A DNA stretch of 64,000 nucleotides from Flavobacterium sp. IMCC34852 (lineage in GTDB: Bacteria; Bacteroidota; Bacteroidia; Flavobacteriales; Flavobacteriaceae). The position numbers were made by a program, and so were the translations under genes. The number at the start of each line of letters is the position of its first letter. Within the stretch, counting starts at the first letter, position 1. The stretch is taken from contig NZ_CP121446.1 in the NCBI RefSeq assembly GCF_030643905.1, positions 2,108,001 through 2,172,000 on the forward strand, written 5' to 3'. The notes below the pieces were generated by a model. It worked only from the letters and a program-made list of their open reading frames with translations. It did no database searches and was not told where the DNA came from. Shown here piece after piece: positions 1 through 12,000 of the stretch.

Positions 1-3000
1 GCAGCCCCTGATATCAGTTACGGTACTTCCGGTAGTGATTTTATTATCCAGTATACTGATTTAGCCAGAACAGGTCAAGCAGGTTCAGATCGAATCACTT
101 TTCAAATACGTTTGACTCAAACAACTAATGTCATAAATTTAGTTTATAATACCCCAACAGTTTCTGCTGCAACTACTTCTCCTCAAGTGGGTTTAAGAGG
201 TGCTTCTCATTGGGATTGGAAGAATTTATCCGGAATTGCAGCAACAACCTGGACTGCACCAACGGTTAGTAATACAGCCGGTACAGCTTCATCAAATCTG
301 ACAATGCGTTTTAGTACTACAGCAACAGCGAGCTCACCGGTAGCAGGACAAACCTATACTTTTACTCCGTTTGCTGCCTTGGCGGCTCCAACTTATGCTA
401 CAATACCTGTAACTGAAAATTTTGATGCTTCTTGGGCTAATGGATACAGTACCGGCGATTTACCTAGTGCAGCAAGTTGGAGAACCTGGCCTTCATATGG
501 AGATAGATCGGTTAGAAGAAACGATGTTGTGTCAGGAGCAGGTAATGGATGGGGCAGTAATTCAAGTGGATCAGTTACAATTTCATCACCGGACTCTGGA
601 AGTGTTGCAAGATTCCATAACTTTTTTGTTGGTGGTCAAGCGAACTCATTCATGGATTATTATGTTGATTTTTCTTCTGCAACAGGGTCCAAAACTGTTC
701 TTTTAGATTTATATGGAACTTCTTCCAATGTTGTATACATTTCTGTATCAACTGATGGTGGCGCTACTTTTGGAACTCCAACAACGTTTACAACTTCAGG
801 AACATGGACTACCAGATCTGTTGATTTAGGCAATTTAACTTCTCCAACAGGAGTTGTCCGTATTGAAAATAGAGGTAACTGGTCGTCATCTTCTGATGTC
901 GGAATGGATAATTTCAGAATAGTAGGCGCATGTGCTACTCCAACTTCTTTGGCAGCTTCTGCCAATGCCGGAACTCCCGGTTTGAATACCATCCCCGGAA
1001 GTTTTACAGCCGCTGCTGTAGCGCCGACAGGGTATTTAGTAGTGAGAACCACTACCAATGTTCAACCGGTTCCGGTTACAGCCACTACTTATACCGTTGG
1101 TAGCAATGCCATTGGTTATATAGAGTATGTAAATACTACTGCAGGTTCTTGGACATCAACAGGATTGACACCAAATACTACTTATTACTATTGGGTGTTT
1201 TCATATAACAATACCTCTTGTGGTGGAGGTCCAGTTTACAGTGCCACTGCCACTACATTTAGTGCAACTACGGCTTCTTGCGCGAGTATAAACGCCATTA
1301 TAAGTATCAATGGAGCTGCTAATGTTTCCGGGGTTTCTTATACAAACATTAACGCAGCAGTTGCAGATTTAATGACTTGTGGAATTTCGCAACCTACAAT
1401 ATTAGAGATTGCCAGTGGTTATACAACGGAAGCTTCATATCCTATCGTTTTAGGTTTAGTTCCTGGTGCTAATCCTACAAACACTATCACTATACGCTCG
1501 GCTACAGGAGTTAGTGGAAAGACCATTACTTCTTCTAATACAACTGCTACCATTGACATTAATGGTGGTAAATATTGGATTATTGATGGTCGCCCGGGAG
1601 GCTCTGGCGCTTTGGCTTCAACTAACCTTACCATAGAAAATACAAGTTCTGCAATCGGTGGTACAGCAATTAGATTTATTAATGATGCTACTAATAACAC
1701 TGTTCAATATGCCAACTTGAAAGCAGCATATGGCTCTACAACATCCGGTGTTGTTAATATCTTAGGAGGCACACCTAATGTAACCGGTAATGATAATAAT
1801 ACCATTACATTGAACAACATTAATGGTTCAGGTACCGTATATAATGGTATTTATGCTATTGGTACAACCAATACAAACAATAACAATACAATTTCCAACA
1901 ATAATATCTATGACTTTTTTAATGCAGGTTCAGCTACCAATGGTATTTTGATTTCAAGCAGTAATACGGATTTTACCATTACAGGAAACCGTATTTTCCA
2001 AACTGCAACAAGAACATTTACTATTAGTAATACGCATACTGGTATTAATGTTAGTAACTCAAGTGGTAACAATTTTGACATTAGTTCCAACCAAATTGGT
2101 GGTGTGGCTGCTTTAACCGGAGGTCCAACTCCAGTGGCTACTTACACCCTTGCTGGTACAATAGCTAACCGTTATAGAGGAATCAGTGTTTCAGTAGGTA
2201 CCACAGCGGCTTCAAGCATCCAAGGTAATACCATTTCCGGATTTAGTTTTGCCTCAACAAGTGGTTCAACTACAGTTGGTGGTCCATGGTGTGGTATTTA
2301 TGTTGGTGCCGGGAATGTTAACGTTGGAAATATTACTGGAAACACTATCGGTAGTACAACAGGTACTAATAATATAACTATAACTATTAGCTCTTCAAGT
2401 GGTGTAAGCACCGGTATTTTTATTGATGGTGGTTCTGTACATAATATTTCAAATAACACTATAGGTTCAATTACAGCATTGGGTTCAGCTTCAACTGTTT
2501 CTACAGGGTTTACCGGTATTAGAGTTGTAACTTCTACCACTTGTACTGTCAATAATAACACTATTGGTAGTACTTCAGGAGCAAGTATAGTAACAAGCAC
2601 AGGTTCAACCAATACCACAGTTGGAGCACTAGGTGGTATCAACAACACCAGTTCTGCAACTATTTCGATTACGAATAATACTGTTAGCAATCTGAACAAT
2701 GCCCAACTACCTTCGTCATCAGTTTCGAGTAATTTTGTATTTGGTGTCCAATCAAGTGCAGGAACGAATACCATTACAGGTAATACCGTAAGGAACTTAT
2801 CTACTGCAGCTTTAGCTACTGGTACTACTACTTCAGCTTCTGTAATTGGTATTTCAAATACTTCAACTACTACTCCACTAATTGTCTCAAGCAACACTAT
2901 CCATACATTGAGTAATTCAAATGCTGGTGCTGTTTTAGTTACCGGTATATTAAATAATGGACCAACAACAGGTACCAATATCATAGCCAAGAACTATATT

Positions 3001-6000
3001 CATTCACTATCCTCACCATCCAATACAGCTGTAATAAGTGGTATTTATGCAGGAACAGGAACCACTACATACCAAAACAACATGATTGCTTTGGGTAATG
3101 GACTTACCAATAGTGCTCAAATTAATGGAGTGAATGAAGCTTTTGGAAACAACAATTTTTATCATAACAGTATTTATATTGGCGGAAGTGCTGTCGTCTC
3201 AGGAACTGTAAATACTTTTGCTTTTAACAGTACTGTAACAACAAATACAAGAGCCTACAGAAATAATATTTTTGTAAACAGTCGTTCGAATGTATCAGGA
3301 ACAGGGGCACATTTTGCTGTTCAAGTGGGTGGAACAACTGTTAACCCAACCGGTTTAACTACCAATAACAACATCTTCTTTGTGAATGGTACCGGTGGAG
3401 CCATAGGAAGATTCAACGCGGTCTCAAGAACAACTATTTCTGATTGGAGAACCGCTACCGGTCAAGATGCCGCTAGTTTTGAAACTGATCCTCAATTTTT
3501 AGATACTGCCAATAATGACTTACATATTAATCCAACTCTTGTAACATTAGCGGAAGCTAATGGATTTGATGTTGGTGTGATTGAGGATTTCGACAATCAA
3601 ACCCGTTCAGGTTTGACTCCAGTAGATATTGGTGCTGATGCCGGAAACTTTACCGGACAAGATGCTGCCTCTCCTATCATTACATATACTGCTTTGAGCA
3701 ATGGTTTTACCAATACTGATCAAACATTAACAGCTACCATTACAGATACAGGTAGTAGTGTTGCCACTTCAGGAATTGGTTTGCCGGTATTGTATTATAA
3801 AGTTAATTCAGGGGCATATACTGCTGTAACTGGTGTGTCTATAGGTTCTAACCAATATACATTTACTTTTGGAGCTGCTGCCACCAATGGAAATGATGTG
3901 GTTTCTTATTATGTAGTGGCTCAAGATTTAGCTTCTACTCCGAATATATCGGTATTCCCTTCGGCAGGTGCAACAGGGTTTACCGCAAATCCACCAGCCG
4001 TGAGCACTCCTCCTACCACGCCAAGCACCTATACTGCTTTGGCAGGGATTTCTGGTGTCAAAACAGTTTGTGCTTCAGGTTGTGATTTTAGTTCATTAAC
4101 CAATGCAGGAGGTGCATTTGCAACCATTAACAGTTCCATTGTAAATGGAAATTTAGAATTACAAATAGGAAGTGATTTAACTGCTGAAACAGGAGCAAAC
4201 GCCTTAAATGCTTTTGTTAGTCCGTATACTTTAAAACTTTATCCAACCGGTTCGGCAAGGGTAATTTCAGGTTCTCTAAACTCAGCGGCCTTAATCAAGT
4301 TAAATGGTGCTGATAGAATAACGATTGATGGTTCAATTGGAGGTACAGGAACTGATAGAAGTTTGACAATTACCAACACTTCGACTACTTCTCCAACTGC
4401 AATTGCTTTAATCAGTTTGGGAACAGGTTCAGGTGCTACTAACAATACCATTAAAAATTCTATAATAAACACAGGAACTAAAACTTCGAGCTACGCTATT
4501 GCTTTAGGTGGTTCAACACCAGGTAGTGCCGGTGATGATAATGACAATACCAGTATTCAAAACAATTTAATAACATTTGCTAATATTGCCATTTTCTCAA
4601 GCGCTAATGCAACTGGCGTGACTGATAACTTGCTAATTACTCAAAATACTCTAGGTACTTTAGTTTCTGCAAGTGCAATAAATACGAATGCCATTAATCT
4701 TGTACAAGCGAATTCCGCCACCATTTCTTTGAATGAAGTTTTAGGAATAACGCAAGGTTCTAGTTTTGATGCAATAAGTCTGGGAGCTGGTGTTACTAAT
4801 ACAAGAATCACGAGAAACTCAATTCATGATTTGATTAATAATGGAACCAACAGAGTTTCCGGGATAGGTTTAGCCACTGGAAACAATGCTAATATTACTA
4901 TTGACAACAACAACTTATATAGTATAATAAATAACGGTACCAGCGGTAACGCATTCTCTGCATCCGGTATTTACACTAGTGCCGGAACCGGTTTCAACAT
5001 TTATTATAATAGCATCAATTTGAGTGGTGACAGAGATGCTGTGGCTGCAACAAAACCAACATCTGTCTCTTCAGCTATTATGATTAATAACGCTTCAGCT
5101 GCAAATCTTGATATACGCAATAACATTTTAGTTAATACTCAGACAGCTACGACTAATTCTCCTAAGTCATATGCTATATACAGTACCGCAGCCAATACCG
5201 CTTTTGCAAACATAAATAACAATGATTATTATGTAAGTGGAACACAAGGAGTTTTAGGATATTTAAGTTCTGACAGAACTACCATTGCTGCATGGAGAAC
5301 AGCCACCGGTAAGGATGTTAACTCATTTAGTCAAAATCCGCAATTTGTATCCAATACTGATTTGCATATTAATACCACACTTACTTCTTACGTTGAATCA
5401 ACGGGAACACCTATTTCTGGAATCACTACCGATTTTGATGGGGATAACAGAAATGGTACAACACCTGATGTAGGTGCTGATGAAGGCAACTTCATCGTTC
5501 CGGTGAACAATGATTTTGCAGCAACGGCCTTTATTGATCCGTTGAATGCCGGTTCTAAGACTGTAGGTGTAGCCTTTATTCCTCAAGCATCATTTTCGAA
5601 TGCCGGAGTACTTGACCAAACTAATGTTACTGTTCGTTACCGTATTCTTGATGCCGGTTTGACTGAAGTTTACAACCAAACTGCTATTGTTGCTTCTTTA
5701 AGCTCATTGGCCACAACCACGGTTAGTTTCCCTTCTGTTACAGTTGCCACAGCCGGTTCGTACACTATTTATGCCAAAGCAGAATTAGCAGGTGACTCAA
5801 TTAGTACAAACGATGAAATCACCGGAACATTAACTATTACAGATCCTTACATTTCATCAACAGTTACCCAAAATACAAACAATGTTTTAGCAGGTGCTGT
5901 AAACCAACAAGTAATTGGTTTACAAGTGGTTACTTCAGCAAGTACCGGAACCTTAACATCGTTAACATTCGATACCAACGGGACAACAAATGTTGCCGAT

Positions 6001-9000
6001 ATCAGTAATGCAAAAATTTACTATACGGGAACCAGCAATACCTTTGCTACTACTACACAATATGGCAGTACAGTTGCAGTTCCTAACGGTTCACACACTG
6101 TTACCGGATCACAAGCTTTACCTAATGGAACCAGTTATTTCTGGTTAACATATGATATTTCAGGTGCTGCTACTACAAACAACGTAGCAGATGCAGAAAT
6201 TACCAATGTAATTGTAAATGGTATTACTCGTACACCATCTGTTACAGCACCGGCTGGATCCAGAGTTATTGTTAGTCCAATGTCTGGTACTTATTTGATT
6301 GGAGCCTCACAAGTATTCCCTAACTTTACTTCCCTTACTACCGCCAACACAGATTTAACGCTTCGTGGCGTTAGCGGTGCTGTTGTTTTTGAATTACAAA
6401 GTGATTATGCGGCTACCGAAACCTTCCCAATAACTATGGGAACAGTTGCCGGAGTGAGTGCCACAAATACTGTGACCATCAAGCCAGGAAATGGTGTTGT
6501 AAAAACCATTACAGGCAATAATGCCACTGCCCTATTCAATTTGAATGGTGCTAAATATGTGACTATTGATGGTTCGAATACCGTTAATGGTACTACGAAA
6601 GATTTGACCATCAGCAATACAAATACCGGAGGTGCGGTTATATATCTGAATACAGACGCAACTAACAATACTATTAAAAACACTATTTTAAATGGGGTAA
6701 GCACTTCTACTTCTAATGGTGTAATTTGGATTGGCGCTTTAGCAGTTACAACCGGTAATGATAATAATACAATCCACAATAATGATATCTCCGGGGGTGC
6801 TACGGCAACAGCTGTTGGTATATTTAATAGTGGATCAACAACTTCAACTGCTACTAAAAATTCGGGGACTGTTATAACAAATAATAACATCTTCAATTTT
6901 TCTAATACAGGAATTAGAGACGGTGGTGGTTCTGTCGGTGCTTTATATACCGGAAATAATATTTATGAAGTAGCGACACAAACTACTGCAATTACCGGTA
7001 TAAGTATACGCACGAACACCTTAGAAGGATTTACCTTTAATGCTAACAAAATTTACGATTTAAAAACAACGTCTACATCAACGGTATATGGTATACATCT
7101 CGTTAATATGTTGTCTGCAGGTCCAACCGGCACCATAACTAATAACATGATTACAATTGATGCTATTGCACCACTGACCGCCTATGGAATTTTTGATGAA
7201 GTTGGTTCGGGAAGAGTTATTGACATCTACAACAATACCATATCGGTTTCAGGTAATGTATCAGGTGCAAGTAATTCTGCAGCTTATTATTATTCTACTG
7301 CTGCAACCACTAACTTTAAAAATAATATTTTAAGTAATACCCGCAATGGCGGAACAGGTAAACACTATGCCTTCAGAACAATTGCCTCACTAACAACATT
7401 GACATCTGATTACAATGATTTATATGTTGGCGGAGGTACTGGTAGCGTACTAGCCAATAATACTACTGCAGATCAAACCACACTAACCGCTTGGCAAACT
7501 GCCACAGGTAAAGATGCCGCTTCAGTAAATATTCTTCCGGTCTTTACTTCGGCTACAGACTTGCATATTAGTCCTGCCAGTGTCGGATTAGACAATTTGG
7601 GAACGCCTATAGCCACTGTTACCACTGACATTGATGGAGAGACTAGAAATCTTATTACTCCTGATTTAGGAGCTGATGAATTCACTATCCCTGCTTGTGT
7701 TACTGCAAATGGCGGTACTGCAACCGGCTCTACTCAATTCTGTACTTCAGGAACTCCAAGTATTGCTGCCAGCGGTTATTCAGTAGGTTCAGGCACTACT
7801 TATCAATGGTATTCTTCTACAATGGCTGCTGATTATCCAAATGCAGGAACAGCCGTTTCCGGACAGGTAAGCCCTTCAGCATTGACTATTGGAGTAGTTA
7901 GTACAACTTCTTACTACTGGTTACGCGTTACTTGTGGAACAGACAGTTCTACAGCGAATTCTAACTTAATCACTGTAACTATCAACACTCCGGCGACTCT
8001 TTCTGCTACTGCTACACAATCAACTATTTGTAGCGGTGGTTCGGGAACCACTTTGAACGCAACTGGTGGAGCTACATATTCATGGACCTCAAATCCTGTT
8101 GGTTTCACTTCAACTTCTGCTACACCAACCGTTAACCCAACCCAAACAACAGTGTACACGGTTAATGGAACTGACGCTAACGGATGTACAGCTAATCAGG
8201 GTACAGTAACTGTGACGGTTGTTGAAACACCAAGTACTGTTTCTATTTCTCCTAGCACTAGCACTATATGTAGTGGTACTGTTGTTACATTAAATGCAAT
8301 CGGTGGAAGTGTGAATAGCTCAGCTTCTGTCTCTGCCACATCTCCAACAACAAATTCAAGTATTCCGGATGTTTCAACCACCGGTGTTTCTCAAGTTTCC
8401 ACTATTTCTGGTATTCCTGTAGGAGCTACGATTACCAAAGTTGATGTGACGTTTACCCTAAATCATGGTTATTTACAAGATGCGGAAGTAGTATTGACAG
8501 CACCAAACGGTAAAGTTATTGCATTAGCCGCCGACCAAGGACCTACCACTACTGGAGTGTATTCTAATGTAGTAATAACCTCTGACCCTAATGCTGCAGT
8601 ATTGTCTACTACAGCAACTCCTATAACCGGAACCTATAAAGCCAATGCTACTGCAAGTGGTTCTTTGATTGCAGGTAGTTCTTTTGGAGCTAATCTTACA
8701 CAAACTTTCTCGGATCTATTTACAGTTCCTAATGGAGCATGGACCGTAACGGCTTATGATGATGCTGCTATTATTTCAGGAACTTTAAACAGTTCTTCAG
8801 TTACTGTTTATTATACATACAACAGCAGTCCTTCTATTGAATGGACAGCCTCAGCAGGAAATCTTTACACTTCTGCTGCTGCAGCATCTGTTAATGATGG
8901 TGTTAATGGATTAATTGGATCGGGATCCTTCTCAACTGTTTATGCAAAACCAAGTTCACCAAGCACAACTGTTACCTATACAGCGACCGCCAATAATGGT

Positions 9001-12000
9001 GGTTGTACATCTGTAGGCTCATCAACCGTTACTATTACACCTTTACCTTCATTTACTGTTAGCCCAATTACAATTTGTAATGGTCAAACAGGAACATTAA
9101 CTGCTGTTTCATCAGGAAGTAATTCCTATTCTTGGTCACCGGTTGGTGGTGGCGCTACATTAGCAGGAAATCCAAGAAATGTTAGCCCAATTGTTACAAC
9201 TACTTATAATGTAACAGCTACAAGTAATGATACAACACCGGCTTGTCAAAGTACACAACAAGTGACCGTTACAGTAAACCAACCGGGTACAATTGTTTCT
9301 GCTACAGATTCAAGAACAGTTTCTCCGGGTCAAGATACTACTTTTGAAGTAGTAACTACCGGAACAGTAACTTATCAGTGGCAAGTAAACGACAACATAA
9401 ACGGGTGGGTTAATATTGATGCTGTAAATCCAAATTATTCAGGTGAAAACACCGATATATTAACTGTAACCAATATTACACTTGCATTTGACACTTTCCA
9501 ATACAGATGTTTAGTTACCGGTTTAGCACCATGTGCTACTTTGACACCATTAGTTGGTGTTTTAAATGTAACCAATACAGGTTTCTTAACCCAACCAAGC
9601 AGTGTAAACTTATGTGGTGCTACAAGTACTTCATTTACAATTGCAACAACGGGTGATGAACCATACAATATCCAATGGCAAGTAAGTACTGATGATGGTG
9701 CTAGTTATACAGATATTGTAGATGGATTTGACGCCACAACCGGTCTTACATTTGATGTGGCTGCTCCAGATGATTTGAATGCTAAAACTCTTAATGTTTC
9801 TGGTATTACTGTTACTAATAATGGTTATAGGTTTAAATGTCAATTGGACTTCTTCTTAGATAGTAATGTAGCAACATTAACTGTTAATGTACCTGTTTCA
9901 TTTGCACAAGATTTGGCAACTGCACCAATAAACCTCTGTAAAGTAAATACAACTACTAACCTGACTATTATCACTCAAGGTAATGTAAGCAATTTGGTAT
10001 GGAAATATGCAACATCGGCAACAGGTCCATGGAACACATTAGGAAGCTTACCTGCAGGTACTACCTATGATGCAACAAACCCTTCTGCAAATAATTATAA
10101 CTTAGCTGTAACCACTTCGGCATCAACTCCTGTTGGAAGTTATTTCTACAAAGCCTTCATTACAGGTGCCGGAAGCGGACTAGATAAATGTCCAGATGTT
10201 GAATCAAGTGCTGCAAATATTGTAATCAACCAACCAACTGTGACAGTTTCCCCTACATCAGCAATTTATTGTTCCCCTGGAACCGGTGTGACTTTAACAA
10301 CTGGTGGTGCTGCTACTTATTCTTGGTCGCCTAACAATGGTAGTTTGGATACCGTAACCGGTAGTACAGTTGTAGCAACTCCAAGCACGAATACAACTTA
10401 TACTGTAACAGGTACTGACGTTTTTGGATGTACTAATTCAGCTACTACTACTGTAAATGTGGGTGCCACTATTACAGTTGCGGCTACTAATGCAACAGCT
10501 CTTTCTTGTCCAGGAAGTACCGTTCAATTAAACTCTGTTGTTACTCAGGTTGTTCCCAATATTGTATCTTTAATAAATCCAGCTGTAGAAGGTGGGTTTG
10601 AGTCTGGTGCTACTTTCCCTCTTAATGGCTGGACTGTAGTTAACGGTACAAACAACAATTGGTTTGTTGGAAGTGCAGCGGGAACACAATCAGGAACTAA
10701 TGCTGCATATGTTGGTACTAATAATATTGCTACTGCCAATGCTTCAGTAAATCATTTTTACAGAGATATAGCAATCCCAGCCGGAATGACAGATATTTCA
10801 TTGAGCTTTTTCTTAAAAATGGCTATCGTTGACAGTACATTTGATTATTTGTATGTATATACTACCACTACTTCAAGAACACCTGTAGCAGGTACAACTC
10901 CAACAACAGGGTATACACAAGTATATTCAAATACTACTACTGCATATGCTAATTATACACAGCAATCAGTGACTTTACCAAATTCTTTATCAGGTACTAC
11001 AGTTCGTTTGGTATTTACGTATAAATCTGATGGAGCATCTCCTTTTTCAGCTCCAGCTGTAGATAATATTTCCTTATCAGGAAATGCTTTAGGTAATATC
11101 ACTTATGCTTGGACTTCTACACCATCAGGATTTACATCTAGCATTCAAAATCCTACAGCAACACCATCTAGTGCTACCACCTATAATGTGACTGCTACTT
11201 CTGCAAGTGGTTGTACTGCTACGTCTTCTGTATTAGTTAATGTACAAACTGCCTCACCAACTATTACATTACAACCAACAGCAGCTACAACTTCATGTCA
11301 AGGAGGTTCAGCTTCGTTTAGTGTATCGGCTACAAGTACTACAGCAATGACTTACCAATGGAGAAAAAATGGAGTCAACTTAGTAAATGGGACTGGAATC
11401 TCTGGAGCGACTTCTAGTACATTATCATTAACCGGTTTGACATTAGCAAGCGCCGGTAATTATGATGTTGTAGTTTCTACATGTACCTCTTTAAGTACGA
11501 CAAGTACTGAAGCGGTATTGTCAATTAATCCATTGCCAACAGCAAGTATTTCAGGAACTACTTCATTGTGTCAAAATGCAACTGCACCTTCAGTAACATT
11601 TACAGGATCAGCCGGTACAGCTCCATATACATTTACATACAAACTTAATGGAGGTTCTAATCAAACCATTACGACAACAAGTGGCAATAGCGTCTCATTA
11701 ACCATACCTACAAACACTGTTGGTTCTTATATATACACCTTGGTAAGTGTTCAAGACTCAAGTACCACGGGTTGTTCTCAAACACAATCCGGTACGGCAA
11801 CAGTAACAATTAATGCTTTACCTGCAGCACCTGTATTAAGTTCTAATTCACCGGTATGTGAGAGTGCTCAATTAAATTTAACCGCAGCTGTGGCGCCACA
11901 ACAAGGATACAGTTTGTTTAATAATAGCGGTGTAAGTTTTGTAGATATTGAAACTACCGGTACTTCAATTGGAACTTTGACAGATGATAATGAAAATAAT

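Noticed and set aside
660-7685. Several long open frames on the minus strand inside the giant gene (for example 2298-2990 and 6405-6896).
   Set aside because: They arise from the Thr/Ser/Asn-rich codons of the plus-strand gene, give Val/Leu-rich low-complexity translations with no start signals, and overlap a clearly coding frame.
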